Below are positions 1 to 11,904 of a DNA stretch of 64,000 nucleotides, piece after piece. Position numbers and translations under genes: made by a program. Each line of letters begins with the position of its first letter. Positions within the stretch are counted from its first letter, which is position 1. The DNA lies in assembly GCF_025244705.1 (NCBI RefSeq), contig NZ_CP104207.1, forward strand, positions 3,616,001 through 3,680,000. Reading direction: 5' to 3'. The DNA is from Sphingopyxis sp. PET50. Lineage in GTDB: Bacteria > Pseudomonadota > Alphaproteobacteria > Sphingomonadales > Sphingomonadaceae. The notes below the pieces were generated by a model. It was not told the DNA's origin, ran no database searches, and saw only the letters and a list, made by a program, of their open reading frames with translations.

Positions 1-396
1 CGGGTCGGCGAACAGGTCGCGGATCGCGCCGTCGGCCTCGCCCGGCCCCGCGAGCCGCGCGCCCTGCAGCATGCCCGCGGCGTCGAAAGCGCGCAGCGCG
101 AGCGGGCGGCCCTCGAACACCGGCGGAGTCCTGTCGGTGTAGGTCGCGGTTTCGACACCCTGCCGCACATAGATGGCATAGGCACTGCGATAGGGCGTAT
201 CGACGTCGTGGCTGACATGGTGGAACAGGATCAGCTCCTCGCCCGCGCGCGCATCGTCGAGGCTGACGCGGCAGGGGAAGCCGCGGTCGGCACCGGCGAT
301 GACGCGGCGGGCGCCGCGCGCCGCGAGGTCTGCGTCGCCCAGCGCGAACAGCGGGGCGAAGGGCGCGGGGTCGAGTCCGGTGATCTTGTACGTCAT
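1..396 (-). CDS. DUF1203 family protein, C-terminus cut off by window edge
   Basis: Reading leftwards from an ATG at 394-396, a continuous frame of 132 codons runs off the start of the window. The N-terminus (MTYKITGLDPAPFAPLF) is typical of the DUF1203 family, small cytoplasmic proteins of about 155 residues with no assigned reaction, so only some 20 residues should be missing. An AGGA Shine-Dalgarno stretch lies just upstream of the ATG. No signal peptide or membrane segment is visible. The gene is divergent from the DUF2306 gene, with a palindromic repeat between them. The family call is from recognition of the N-terminal motif; the function is unknown. Confidence 0.75.
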   Translation of the reverse strand, partial: MTYKITGLDPAPFAPLFALGDADLAARGARRVIAGADRGFPCRVSLDDARAGEELILFHHVSHDVDTPYRSAYAIYVRQGVETATYTDRTPPVFEGRPLALRAFDAAGMLQGARLAGPGEADGAIRDLFADP

Positions 397-517
397 TTGG
401 TCGTCCTTTCTCTTGGCCAGGCGCCTCCTGCCACGCCGCGATGCGGCGCGCGTCCCGATGCTTGCGTTCAAAGCGCGGAGCGGCCGGTCCGGGGTTGGAT
501 TGCAGACCGTCCTCTCT

Positions 518-601
518 TTCCGTTCGTGTCGAGCGAAGTCGAGACACCCATCGGTAATGCGTACCTTCGGGGTGTCTCGACTTCGCTCGACACGAACGGA
601 A
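518..601. repeat. Long inverted repeat, family A
   Basis: Two perfectly complementary 32-base arms (518-549 and 570-601) flank a 20-base loop. The arm core is the palindromic word TCGACTTCGCTCGA. The same family recurs at 37881, 55304 and 57374. Apart from this element and a small dyad near 727, the 396-bp gap between the two divergent genes shows nothing gene-like. Confidence 0.9.
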
Positions 602-726
602 TTTATCGCTGATCCCAACGCTCTCCGGCACTGCTATCACCCGTTCCCCGACCTTCGCCGGGGGATCGGGTCGGATATGTCGGCCAACGCTGGAAACCCA
701 TCGTCGCGCCCCACAAGCCGTATCAC

Positions 727-744
727 TGTATTATTACATTGACA
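727..744 (+). promoter_or_regulatory. Possible promoter region with small dyad upstream of the DUF2306 gene
   Basis: An AT-rich patch in GC-rich DNA contains the dyad TGTA-TTAT-TACA (727-738), directly followed by TTGACA (739-744), a perfect sigma-70 -35 hexamer. No convincing -10 box follows at 17 bp, so the promoter call is weak. The dyad could be an operator for the downstream gene at 793 or for the divergent gene. Confidence 0.35.
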
Positions 745-792
745 CACTTGTGCCGATGCCGCAAACTGACCACCAAACCGGGAGTCGGCACC

Positions 793-1593
793 ATGGCGAC
801 CATCGACGCAAGTCTTTCTTCGACATCGCCGTCGCGCCGGACCGACTGGCTCGCCCGCGCCGGGACCTTTTGTTACCTGACGATCGCGGCGGGGCAGTTG
901 CTGTTCACCGCCTTCATCCTGCTCTTTTATTACACCGCGACACTGACCGGCAATTTCGCGGGGTGGAACGACAAGCCGCTGATCAAGGGCTTCGTGCCGG
1001 GCGATATCGCCGGCAACCTGTTCTTCGCGGTCCATGTGCTGATGGCGGCGGCGATCACGCTCGGCGGGCTGGTCCAGCTGATCCCCGCGATCCGCAGCCG
1101 CTGGCCCGCCGTGCATCGTTGGAACGGGCGGCTCTATCTGCTGAGCGCGCTGATCCTGTCGCTCGGCGGGCTGTGGATGACCTGGGGGCGCGGCACCTGG
1201 CTCAACCTGACGGGCGGGATCGGCATCACGCTCGACGCGCTGCTGATCCTCGGTTTCGCGGCGATGGCATGGGGCGCCGCGCGCCAACGGCGCTTCGCCG
1301 AGCACCGCCGCTGGGCGATCCGGCTGTTCGCCGTCGCGAGCGCGGTGTGGTTCATGCGCGTCGGTTATATGGCGTGGGGCATCGCGACCGGCGGCGCGGG
1401 CATCGGCAAGGCGATGGACGGGCCGTTCGACCTGTTCCTCGCCTTTGCCAATTCGCTGCTGCCGCTCGCCGTCGCCGAGCTCTATCTGCGCGCTGGATCG
1501 CACGGCACGCCGCTCGCCAGAAAGGGCGTCGCGGCGCTGCTATGCAGCCGGCGGTCTCGTCATCCTCAGCCGGCAGCGCGGGCGCATGGATGA
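793..1593 (+). CDS. DUF2306 family multi-pass membrane protein, C-terminal frame probably shifted
   Basis: From the ATG at 793 the frame encodes 266 residues with about six hydrophobic segments. It resembles DUF2306 integral membrane proteins (patterns such as HRWNGRLY and RRFAEHRRWAIR), a family of unknown function related in topology to cytochrome b561-like proteins. After about residue 245 the frame turns into Arg-rich sequence without hydrophobic character. A different frame at 1550-1616 gives a natural membrane-type tail (AGSAGAWMIMWSPYL, then stop at 1614-1616). The true gene therefore probably ends at 1616, with one or two indels around 1540-1575. An ATG at 739 is in frame, but its extra residues look non-genic. 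Confidence 0.7.
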   Translation: MATIDASLSSTSPSRRTDWLARAGTFCYLTIAAGQLLFTAFILLFYYTATLTGNFAGWNDKPLIKGFVPGDIAGNLFFAVHVLMAAAITLGGLVQLIPAIRSRWPAVHRWNGRLYLLSALILSLGGLWMTWGRGTWLNLTGGIGITLDALLILGFAAMAWGAARQRRFAEHRRWAIRLFAVASAVWFMRVGYMAWGIATGGAGIGKAMDGPFDLFLAFANSLLPLAVAELYLRAGSHGTPLARKGVAALLCSRRSRHPQPAARAHG

Positions 1594-1652
1594 TCATGTG
1601 GAGCCCCTATCTCTAGCTTGCCTTCGCATCGCCAGCGGCTAGGTTCCGCGCC

Positions 1653-3203
1653 ATGACCCGCCTCCTCGCGCTGCTGCTCGCCCTTCTCTCCGTCAGCCTG
1701 TCCGCGCGCGCCGCCGACGATATCAGCGCCGCGTCGCGCAGCGTCGTGCGCGTCGTCACCGTCGCGATGGTCGATGGCGAAGTGGTCGGTTTCGGCCATG
1801 GCAGCGGCATCGCCATCTCGCCCACCCGCATCGTCACCAACGCGCATGTCGTGGAATCGGCGGCGCGCTATCCCGACAATGTCGCGCTCGGCGTCGTCCC
1901 GTCGGAGGGACAGAAAAGCTATGCCGCCAAGCTGATCGCGATCGACACCAAGCGCGACCTGGCATTGATCGAGATGACCGAGGGGCGCGTTCCCGCCGCC
2001 GCCATCTATTCGGGGCCCTTCGAATCGGGCGCCGATGTGGTGGCATTGGGCTATCCGGGCAATGTCGACGCTGCGACGGCGCGCGGCGCGGGCGATTATA
2101 TCACCCCGCGCACCCCGGTGCGCAGCGAAGGCAATCTGTCGAACACGCAGGGCGTCGACGGGGTCGCGATGCTCGTCCACACCGCCAAGATCGCGCGCGG
2201 CAATTCGGGCGGACCGCTGGTCGATGGCTGCGGCCGCATCGTCGGGATCAACAATGCGATGACGCGCGCCGACGATGGCGATTCGCCCTTTTCCTTTGCG
2301 ATCACCAACCGCGAGCTGACGCGCTTCCTGACCGAAGCCGGACAGAATTACAGCAGCATCGGCACCCCCTGCCTGTCGCTGGCCGAGGCCGATGCGCGCG
2401 ACCGCGCGGCGCTCGACGCCGATGCGCGCGCCAAGGCGGAGGCCAATGCGGCGAAGGACGAGGCGGCGGCGCTCGACCGCGAGCTGCGTGAAACCCGCGC
2501 CGACGAGGAAGCGCTGGCGGCGCGCGAGAATCGCATCGCGCTCGCCGGGGTGCTGTTCGTGATCGGCGCGCTTGCCGGCGGCGCGGGACTGATGTTCCAT
2601 GGCCAGAGGAAGGAGCGCAACGCCAAGATCGCGGGCGGCGCGGGCGGGGCGCTGATTCTGGGCGCCGCGATCCTGTTCGTCACCCGCCCCAGCGCACACG
2701 CCGACCTGCCCGCCGACGCCAAGGCAAGCGTTGCCAATGCCGACCTGCCCCCGGCGCTCGCCGAGGGCGACCTGCTCTGCACCATCCGCCCCGACCGCAG
2801 CCGCATCACCGTGTCGGAAACCCCCGACGTGCCGGTGACGATCGGCAAACAGGGCTGCATCAACGGCCGCACACAATATGCGCAAGGCAGCGACGGCCGC
2901 TGGCAGCGCATCCTGGTGCCCAATGAGGAAGCGACGGTGACGATCGCGTCGATCGACGGCGCCGGGACCGACTATCGCGTCGACCGCTACTTGCTCGACG
3001 CCGAGACGATGGCGAAGGCGCGCCAGGTACGCGCCGGGGTCGAGATCAAGGGCTGCAGCGTCGCCCCCGACCAGCTCGCGGCCCTGGCGACGCAGCAGGA
3101 TGCGATCCGCTCGGTGCTGCCGCCGTCGCCGAACGAGCGGCTGGTCTATTCCTGCCAGAAGGTCGCGAAGGGCGCGGCGATCATTCCGGCGGCGGCGCCC
3201 TGA
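1653..3203 (+). CDS. Membrane-anchored trypsin-like serine protease
   Basis: The gene encodes 516 residues. A signal peptide (about 1-20, ending ARA) precedes an S1-type protease domain with His65 (TNAHVV), Asp102 (RDLALI) and Ser185 (GNSGGP), the complete catalytic triad. An Ala/Glu/Arg-rich probable coiled coil (about 245-290) follows, then two hydrophobic segments (about 294-313 and 325-345), and finally a C-terminal part with several Cys residues that may be an extracytoplasmic binding domain. Export with later membrane anchoring suggests a periplasmic quality-control or signalling protease. The DegP-like architecture with PDZ domains is absent. It runs convergent to the hydrolase at 3232 with a 28-bp gap. 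The substrate is unknown. Confidence 0.8.
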   Translation: MTRLLALLLALLSVSLSARAADDISAASRSVVRVVTVAMVDGEVVGFGHGSGIAISPTRIVTNAHVVESAARYPDNVALGVVPSEGQKSYAAKLIAIDTKRDLALIEMTEGRVPAAAIYSGPFESGADVVALGYPGNVDAATARGAGDYITPRTPVRSEGNLSNTQGVDGVAMLVHTAKIARGNSGGPLVDGCGRIVGINNAMTRADDGDSPFSFAITNRELTRFLTEAGQNYSSIGTPCLSLAEADARDRAALDADARAKAEANAAKDEAAALDRELRETRADEEALAARENRIALAGVLFVIGALAGGAGLMFHGQRKERNAKIAGGAGGALILGAAILFVTRPSAHADLPADAKASVANADLPPALAEGDLLCTIRPDRSRITVSETPDVPVTIGKQGCINGRTQYAQGSDGRWQRILVPNEEATVTIASIDGAGTDYRVDRYLLDAETMAKARQVRAGVEIKGCSVAPDQLAALATQQDAIRSVLPPSPNERLVYSCQKVAKGAAIIPAAAP

Positions 3204-3231
3204 ACCGGCGGCCCGGCGGCATCGCTTCGGC

Positions 3232-4032
3232 TCAGGGCAGCGTCGCCACCCATTCGGCAAGCAGCCGCTGCGTGGCGTCGCCGTAAACCAGTTCATGCCC
3301 AGCACCCGGCACGATCATCAGCGCCGCGTCCGGGCGCGCCGCATGAAGCCGGCGCGCATTGGCGACCGGCACGACCCGGTCGCGGTCGCCGTGCAGCAGA
3401 AACACCGCACCGCTGACCGCGCCGAGCTTGTCCGCATTGGCGAACCGGTCGCGCACCAGCCGGCGCACCGGCAGCCAGCGGACATGGCTCGCCGCGACAT
3501 CGGGCAGGCTGGAAAAGCCCGAGACGAGGATCAGCGCGGCGACCGGATGGCGCGCCGCCATTTCGGTCGCGGGGCCCGATCCGATCGAATTGCCGAACAG
3601 GATGATCTGCGACGGCGCGATCCCTTCCCGTGCGAGCCAGCCCAGCGCCGCTTCGCCGTCGCGATAGAGGCCGTCCTCGTCGGGCGACCCCGGATTGCCG
3701 CCATAGCCGCGATATTCGACGAGCAACACGCCATAGTCTTCGGCGGCAAGCCCGCGCGTCGCATGAGCCGCGCCCTCCAGACTGTCGCCATTGCCGTGGA
3801 AGAAGACGACCGTCCGCCGCCCCGGCTGTGCCGCGCGGTACAGGGCGGACAGCCGCAGGCCGTCGGACGTTTCGGTCCGGATCGCCCGGTAACCGGGCAA
3901 CGCCTCCCGCGGATAATCACGCGGCACGGGATAGAAGAGGCTTTGCTGGTTGAAATAGAGCAGCGCGGCGGCAGCCGCGATGAACGCCGCGATGACAAGC
4001 GCGCCGAACAGGGCGACGCGCAGGATCGTCAC
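3232..4032 (-). CDS. Membrane-anchored alpha/beta hydrolase
   Basis: A 266-residue protein starts with GTG at 4030-4032, a codon that overlaps the stop of the upstream dienelactone hydrolase gene (GTGA overlap), which argues for this start and for translational coupling. An N-terminal hydrophobic anchor (about 5-27) is followed by an alpha/beta hydrolase fold of the BEM46/ABHD13 type. Visible elements are the oxyanion motif FFHGNGDS, nucleophile elbow GNSIGS (Ser149), the acid in HGDRD (Asp216 or Asp218) and His246 in GAGHE. It is probably a serine esterase or thioesterase facing the periplasm; the substrate cannot be predicted. Confidence 0.82.
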   Translation of the reverse strand: MTILRVALFGALVIAAFIAAAAALLYFNQQSLFYPVPRDYPREALPGYRAIRTETSDGLRLSALYRAAQPGRRTVVFFHGNGDSLEGAAHATRGLAAEDYGVLLVEYRGYGGNPGSPDEDGLYRDGEAALGWLAREGIAPSQIILFGNSIGSGPATEMAARHPVAALILVSGFSSLPDVAASHVRWLPVRRLVRDRFANADKLGAVSGAVFLLHGDRDRVVPVANARRLHAARPDAALMIVPGAGHELVYGDATQRLLAEWVATLP

Positions 4033-4706
4033 CCCCCGCACGCCTTGAACAGCATCAGCGTGCGTTCGCGCGCGAGGTCGCTCGACGGTTCGTGATAATC
4101 CTTGCGGCGGTCGCTGTTGAAGCCGTGGTTGGCGTCGTAGACGAAGACCTGAGCGGTCGGATGCTCCTTCGCGATCAGCGCCTCGACACCCTCCATCGGG
4201 ATGCCAGCATCGTAGCGGCCGAAATGGGCGATGGTCGCGCATAGCGGCGCTTCGTCGGCGAACTGGGTGGGGACGAGGCTGCCGTAATAGGCTGACGCTG
4301 CGGCGAGGTCGGGGCTGATCTGCGCCATCCGCCAGGCGACCGAACCGCCATAGCAATAGCCGGTGATGAAGACGGGGCCTTTCCCCTTGAGCGCGTCGAT
4401 GCAGGTCTGCGTGTCTTTCAGGCTCTGCTCGAAGGGATGGAGCTTGCGAGCGAGGTCGACCGCGCGCTCGAACTCGGGGCCGGTATAGTCGCATTCGAAC
4501 CCAGGATGCTCGCGGTCGAACAGCGCGGGGGCGAGCACTTCATAACCATCGGCGGCATATTCGTCGCAGAGGTCGCGGATATGGTCGGTGACCCCGAAGA
4601 TTTCCTGGATCAGCACCAGCCCGCCGCGGCGTTCGCCGTCGGGCTGCACATGATAGACGGCGATTTCGGCGCCATCGTCCATCATCATCCGGATCATCTC
4701 GCCCAT
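4029..4706 (-). CDS. Dienelactone hydrolase family protein
   Basis: A 225-residue cytoplasmic alpha/beta hydrolase. The expected Cys-Asp-His triad of the dienelactone hydrolase family is visible as Cys118 (GYCYGG), Asp166 and His194 (ANHGF), with Glu36 (IQEIFG) in the position that interacts with the Cys. The start at 4706 was chosen because a purine-rich GAGAGGAAGG stretch lies just upstream. Classic members open dienelactone in chloroaromatic degradation, but many bacterial homologues act on other esters and no catabolic neighbours occur here, so only the family is assigned. It forms an operon with the downstream hydrolase through a 4-nt overlap. Confidence 0.85.
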   Translation of the reverse strand: MGEMIRMMMDDGAEIAVYHVQPDGERRGGLVLIQEIFGVTDHIRDLCDEYAADGYEVLAPALFDREHPGFECDYTGPEFERAVDLARKLHPFEQSLKDTQTCIDALKGKGPVFITGYCYGGSVAWRMAQISPDLAAASAYYGSLVPTQFADEAPLCATIAHFGRYDAGIPMEGVEALIAKEHPTAQVFVYDANHGFNSDRRKDYHEPSSDLARERTLMLFKACGG

Positions 4707-4719
4707 GAACCTTCCTCTC

Positions 4720-4803
4720 ATCCGTTCGTGCAGAGCGTGTCGAAGCACCGCTCTTCTTTGCGATCATTGGAGAAAGAACGGCCCTCCGACAAGCTCGGAG
4801 CCT
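4720..4803. repeat. Degenerate inverted repeat between DLH gene and atpH
   Basis: The stretch resembles the family B element at 32324 (words GAGCGTGTCGAAG and GACAAGCTCGG) but pairs poorly. The rest of the 278-bp gap to atpH holds a short CCCGCGAAGGCGGGG-type hairpin near 4806-4822 and the presumed atp promoter, which I cannot pin down. Confidence 0.4.
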
Positions 4804-4984
4804 GCCCCCGCGAAGGCGGGGGGCAAACGGGAGCGGGAGCAGGGCAGGATTCACCCCACCCCCGCCTTGCATTGCGTCACAATCGTTGCTACGCGCGCCG
4901 CGACTTTGCAGCGGGGGTGTCTCTGGACGCCATGCAATCCGCGCAGCCATCCCCCCATGGGATCGTAGAGAAGGACTTTCGCGC

Positions 4985-5551
4985 GTGGAGAATTCCGGCG
5001 GCATTCAGGGCAACATCACGGCGGGCCTCGCGGGCCGCTATGCGGTCGCTTTGTTCGATCTGGCCCGCGAATCGAACGCGATCGACAGCGTCCAGAAAAG
5101 CCTGTCGGACCTGCGTGCGGGCCTGGCCGAATCGGCCGACCTGTCGGCGCTGATCGCAAGCCCCGTTGTCGGGCGCGGCGATGCCGCCAAGGCGGTCGCC
5201 GCCGTCGCCGAGGCGATGAAACTCGATTCGCTGACGGCCAAATTCCTCGGCGTGCTCGCAGAGAACCGCCGCCTCGCCGACCTGCCCAAGATGATCGACG
5301 CCTATGACGCGATCGTCGCCGACCATCGCGGCGAAGTGACCGCCAAGGTCACCAGCGCGCACCCGCTCACCGCCGATCAGTTAAAGACGCTGACAGCGAA
5401 CCTCAAATCCCGTGTCGGGCGCGACGTGACCGTCGCGACGACCGTCGATCCCGCCATCCTCGGCGGCCTCGTCGTCCAGCTGGGCAGCCAGCTGATCGAC
5501 GGCAGCATCCGTACCCGTCTCAATAGCTTCGCGACTGCGATGAAAGGCTGA
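4985..5551 (+). CDS. atpH: F1 ATP synthase subunit delta
   Basis: This 188-residue subunit connects the F1 catalytic head to the Fo stator stalk on the cytoplasmic face of the membrane. The OSCP/delta signature is visible (AGRYAVALFDLA near the N-terminus, then GGLVVQLGSQLIDGSIRTRL near the C-terminus). I chose the GTG at 4985 because AGAAGGA sits about 8 nt upstream and the first family-like residues follow immediately; an in-frame ATG at 4886 would add 33 residues of unlikely sequence. It is the first gene of atpHAGDC, 3 bp ahead of atpA. The Fo genes are absent, as is usual in alphaproteobacteria where they form a separate cluster. Confidence 0.93.
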   Translation: MENSGGIQGNITAGLAGRYAVALFDLARESNAIDSVQKSLSDLRAGLAESADLSALIASPVVGRGDAAKAVAAVAEAMKLDSLTAKFLGVLAENRRLADLPKMIDAYDAIVADHRGEVTAKVTSAHPLTADQLKTLTANLKSRVGRDVTVATTVDPAILGGLVVQLGSQLIDGSIRTRLNSFATAMKG

Positions 5552-7084
<1,533 letters not shown>

Positions 7085-7093
7085 ACACTTATC

Positions 7094-7173
7094 TTGTCAT
7101 CCCCGCGAAAGCGGGGACCCAGTGCGACACAGCGCAAGCTATCCCTAGGTTCCCGCTTTCGCGGGAATGACAA
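7094..7173. repeat. Inverted repeat in the atpA-atpG spacer, family C
   Basis: Arms built on TCATCCCCGCGAAAGCGGGG and its near-complement can form a hairpin of about 26 bp with a loop of some 25 nt, with two mismatched positions. It sits inside an operon between co-transcribed genes, so it might set the atpA:atpG ratio through mRNA stability. It is not followed by a U-tract, so it is not a classic terminator. Confidence 0.85.
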
Positions 7174-7191
7174 AAAAGAGGAACCGACAGA

Positions 7192-8067
7192 GTGGCATCA
7201 CTCAAGGAACTCAAAGGGCGGATCGTCTCGGTCAAATCGACCCAGAAGATCACCAAGGCCAAGAAGATGGTCGCCGCCGCCAAGCTGCGCAAGGCGCAGG
7301 CGGCCGCCGAGGCCGCGCGCCCTTACGCCGAGCGGCTCGAAGGCGTCGTCGCCAGCCTCGCGTCGAAGGTCGGCGCGTCGGATTCGGCGCCGAAGCTGCT
7401 GTCGGGCACCGGCAAGAGCGACACGCACCTGCTGGTCGTGCTCAACAGCGACCGCGGCCTCGCCGGCGCGTTCAACTCGAACATCGTCAAGGCGGCGCGC
7501 GACAAGGCGCTCGAACTGCAGGCCGAGGGCAAGAAGGTTCTCTTCTACCTCGTCGGCCGCAAGGGCCGTCCGGTGATCAGCCGTCTCTTTCCGGGCCAGA
7601 TCATCGAGCAGTACGAGACCACCGGCATCCGCGACATCGGCTTCGAGCAGGCGAGCGACATCTCGGCGAAGGTGATGGAGCTTTACGAGGCCGGCGCCTT
7701 CGACGTCGCGCATCTCTTCTATTCGAAGTTCCGCTCGGCTTTGCTGCAGATCGCGACCGGCCAGCAGATGATCCCGGTCCCGCCGCCCGCCGACGTCCCC
7801 GCATCGAGCGGCGCCGCGGTCGAATATGAGCCCGACGAGGAGGCGATCCTCGCCGACCTGCTGCCGCGCAACGTCACCATCCAGATCTTCAAGGGTCTGC
7901 TGGAAAACGCCGCGTCCGAACAGGGCGCGTCGATGACCGCGATGGACAATGCGACGCGCAACGCGGGCGACCTGATCAACAAGCTGACCATCGTGTATAA
8001 CCGCACGCGCCAGGCGGCGATCACCACCGAACTCATCGAAATCATCGCTGGCGCGGAAGCGCTGTAA
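7192..8067 (+). CDS. atpG: F1 ATP synthase subunit gamma
   Basis: The central rotor shaft of F1, 291 residues. The N-terminus ([30 protein letters not shown]) and the C-terminal segment ([37 protein letters not shown]) match the family ends that insert into the alpha3beta3 ring. The start codon is GTG at 7192. Residues of about 190-215 ([19 protein letters not shown]) form a Pro/Ala-rich loop typical of alphaproteobacterial gamma subunits. It lies 24 bp ahead of atpD. Confidence 0.95.
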   Translation: MASLKELKGRIVSVKSTQKITKAKKMVAAAKLRKAQAAAEAARPYAERLEGVVASLASKVGASDSAPKLLSGTGKSDTHLLVVLNSDRGLAGAFNSNIVKAARDKALELQAEGKKVLFYLVGRKGRPVISRLFPGQIIEQYETTGIRDIGFEQASDISAKVMELYEAGAFDVAHLFYSKFRSALLQIATGQQMIPVPPPADVPASSGAAVEYEPDEEAILADLLPRNVTIQIFKGLLENAASEQGASMTAMDNATRNAGDLINKLTIVYNRTRQAAITTELIEIIAGAEAL

Positions 8068-9617
<1,550 letters not shown>

Positions 9618-9624
9618 TTGCGTA

Positions 9625-9757
9625 CCCCCTCCCCTTCAGGGGAGGGGCAGAGAGACTTGGTCCGGCATAGCCGGGCCTTTAGTCGAGCGGGGTAGGGCCG
9701 GCGGCCTTGCGCAAGCTCGACAGCCCCCACCCCAACCCCTCCCCTGAAGGGGAGAGG
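9625..9757. repeat. Inverted repeat in the atpD-atpC spacer, family D
   Basis: Outer arms CCCTCCCCTTCAGGGGAGGG and its near-complement enclose about 90 bp with weaker internal pairing. It is related to the element at 50572. Like the atpA-atpG element, it interrupts an operon and would be transcribed. Confidence 0.8.
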
Positions 9758-9773
9758 CTTTAGGACGAAGCCC

Positions 9774-10034
9774 ATGGCTCTGAAGTTCGAACTCGTCACC
9801 CCCGCCCGCCTCGAAAGGTCGAGCGACGTCTATATGGTCACCGTACCGGGCAGCGAAGGCGACTTCTCGGTGCTCGAAGGTCATGCGCCCTTCATGGCGA
9901 CGCTGCGCAACGGCCCGCTGACCATCTACGCTTCGCAGGGCGCCGCGCCCGAGACGGTCGAGGTCGAAGGCGGCTTTGCCGAGGTCAACGAGCAGGGTCT
10001 GACCGTGCTCGCCGAGCATGTGACCGCCGGCTGA
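9774..10034 (+). CDS. atpC: F1 ATP synthase subunit epsilon, short form
   Basis: An 86-residue protein corresponding to the N-terminal beta-sandwich of epsilon ([32 protein letters not shown], then [16 protein letters not shown]). The E. coli protein has about 139 residues, so the C-terminal two-helix domain that inhibits ATP hydrolysis is absent. Short epsilon subunits are common in alphaproteobacteria, where a separate zeta protein inhibits hydrolysis; no zeta gene is seen in this window. Last gene of the operon, followed by a terminator. Confidence 0.93.
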   Translation: MALKFELVTPARLERSSDVYMVTVPGSEGDFSVLEGHAPFMATLRNGPLTIYASQGAAPETVEVEGGFAEVNEQGLTVLAEHVTAG

Positions 10035-10057
10035 ATCGCCTACAAATGACGAATGGC

Positions 10058-10083
10058 AAAAGGGGGGCCGCGGCCTCCCTTTT
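10058..10083 (+). terminator. Rho-independent terminator of the atp operon
   Basis: Stem AAAAGGGGGGC / GCCTCCCTTTT with a CGCG loop and one G-U pair, 24 bp after the atpC stop. The final TTTT provides the U-tract. Confidence 0.75.
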
Positions 10084-10110
10084 CCTGTCTGGCGTCGTGA
10101 CGGGAAATAT

Positions 10111-10272
10111 TCGCGCAGAGGTGCAGAGGGCGTCGAGAATCTGGTTCACGCGGAGAGGAGGAGGCGCGGAGAGAAATGAGCAGGCGCGGCGTCGCCGCTT
10201 CTTTTATCTCGGCGTTCTCTGCGCCTCTGCGCGATTCATTCTTCTCCGCGTCTCCGCGCCTCCGCGTGAACC
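10111..10272. repeat. Nested inverted repeats, family E, between atpC and cpaF
   Basis: Two interleaved arm pairs occur. GGTTCACGCGGAGAGGAGG (from 10143) pairs with the sequence ending at 10272, and TCGCGCAGAGGTGCAGAG (from 10111) pairs with CTCTGCGCCTCTGCGCGA (from 10217). The words repeat in slightly changed form within each arm. The 379-bp gap holds this element and the terminator; I see no small gene in it. Confidence 0.85.
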
Positions 10273-10413
10273 TAGCTTAAAACGCGCGCGGCCCGGCGCT
10301 GCGCCGCATTAGGAGAATGTCAAAGTTTCCGATCTATTCACCCTGTCGATTGGGGGTTCATCCGCTTCGGCTGCGACACACCCATGGATATGATTCGGAA
10401 GCAGGATATAGCA

Positions 10414-11904
10414 ATGAGCGCATTCGGACGCCGACCCGGTACCGCAGGACGCCCCGCCTTTGGCGTGGCGAAGCCGATGCAGGGCGGGCCCGGCACGATG
10501 GCCGGGGGTGGTCAGTTCCCCGCGCTCGACACCGCTCCGCTCCCCGAATCATCGTTGCCGCTCAGCCCCGAAATGGAAGCAATGGAGCGGCTGAACCAGC
10601 GTTCGACCGCCGAGGCGATGGAGCCCGAAAAGGCGCAAGGGTTCGAAGCCAGCGTCCACAAGATCAAGGAACAGGTGCTGCCGCGCCTGCTCGAACGCGT
10701 CGACCCCGAAGCCGCGGCGACGCTGTCGAAGGACGAACTGACCGAGGAATTCCGTCCGATCATCCTCGAAGTGCTCGCCGAACTGCGCATCACGCTCAAC
10801 CGCCGCGAACAGTTCGCGCTCGAAAAGGTGCTGGTCGACGAACTGCTCGGTTTCGGGCCGCTGGAAGAGCTTCTCGCCGATCCCGACATCAGCGACATCA
10901 TGGTCAACGGCCCTTACCAGACCTATATCGAAAAGAAGGGGCAGCTGGTCATCGCCCCGATCCAGTTCCGCGACGAACAGCATCTGTTCCAGATCGCGCA
11001 GCGCATCTGCAACATGGTCGGCCGCCGCGTCGACCAGACCACACCGCTCGCCGACGCCCGCTTGAAGGACGGCAGCCGCGTCAACGTGATCGTGCCGCCG
11101 CTGAGCCTCCGTGGGACCGCCATCTCGATTCGTAAATTCTCAGCCAAGCCGATCACGCTCGACATGCTGTGCCAGTGGGGCGCGATGAGCCAAAAGATGT
11201 GCACCGCGCTGAAGATCGCGGGCGCCAGCCGCTTCAATATCGTCATCTCAGGCGGCACAGGCTCGGGCAAGACCACCATGCTCAACGCGCTGTCGAAGAT
11301 GATCGACCCCGGCGAACGCGTGCTGACCATCGAGGACGCCGCCGAACTGCGTCTGCAGCAGCCGCACTGGCTGCCGCTCGAAACGCGCCCTGCGAACCTG
11401 GAAGGCAATGGCGCGATCCACATGGGCGACCTTGTGAAGAACGCGCTGCGTATGCGTCCCGACCGGATCATCATGGGTGAGGTCCGCGGCGCCGAATGTT
11501 TCGACCTCCTCGCCGCGATGAACACGGGTCACGACGGGTCGATGTGCACGCTCCACTCGAACAGCCCGCGCGAGTGCCTCGGCCGTATGGAGAATATGGT
11601 GCTGATGGGCGACATCAAGATTCCGAAGGAAGCGATCTCGAAGCAGATCGCCGATTCGGTCGACCTGATCGTCCAGATCAAGCGCCTGCGCGACGGTTCG
11701 CGGCGCGTCACCAATGTCACCGAGGTGATCGGCATGGAAGGCGACGTCATCGTCACCCAGGAATTGTTCAAGTTCGAATATCTGGACGAGGACAAGGACG
11801 GCAAGATCATCGGCGAATATCGCGCGATGGGCCTGCGCCCCTATACGCTGGAAAAGGCCCGCCAGTTCGGTTTCGACCAGCCCTTCCTCGAGGCCTGCCT
11901 CTAA
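10414..11904 (+). CDS. cpaF: CpaF-type secretion ATPase
   Basis: A hexameric ATPase of the type II/IV secretion superfamily that powers Tad/Flp pilus assembly from the cytoplasm. The 496 residues begin with a poorly conserved Gly/Pro-rich tail and a helical N-terminal domain. The ATPase core follows, with Walker A GGTGSGKTT at about 280-288, an Asp box (LTIEDAAELRL) and the His box segment MNTGHDGSMCTLHSNSP. The start at 10414 follows GCAGGATATAG; an ATG at 10384 is in frame and adds 10 residues. No other tad/cpa genes lie in the window, so it may be an orphan or at a cluster edge. Its TAA overlaps the stop of the convergent oxygenase gene by two bases. Confidence 0.9.
   Translation: MSAFGRRPGTAGRPAFGVAKPMQGGPGTMAGGGQFPALDTAPLPESSLPLSPEMEAMERLNQRSTAEAMEPEKAQGFEASVHKIKEQVLPRLLERVDPEAAATLSKDELTEEFRPIILEVLAELRITLNRREQFALEKVLVDELLGFGPLEELLADPDISDIMVNGPYQTYIEKKGQLVIAPIQFRDEQHLFQIAQRICNMVGRRVDQTTPLADARLKDGSRVNVIVPPLSLRGTAISIRKFSAKPITLDMLCQWGAMSQKMCTALKIAGASRFNIVISGGTGSGKTTMLNALSKMIDPGERVLTIEDAAELRLQQPHWLPLETRPANLEGNGAIHMGDLVKNALRMRPDRIIMGEVRGAECFDLLAAMNTGHDGSMCTLHSNSPRECLGRMENMVLMGDIKIPKEAISKQIADSVDLIVQIKRLRDGSRRVTNVTEVIGMEGDVIVTQELFKFEYLDEDKDGKIIGEYRAMGLRPYTLEKARQFGFDQPFLEACL

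Noticed and set aside
4886..4984. Longer AtpH starting at ATG 4886
   Set aside because: The extra 33 residues do not resemble delta subunits, and the Shine-Dalgarno sequence points to GTG 4985.
10046..10312. 88-codon open frame after atpC
   Set aside because: It covers a terminator and the family E repeat, with no ribosome binding site and repeat-derived residues.
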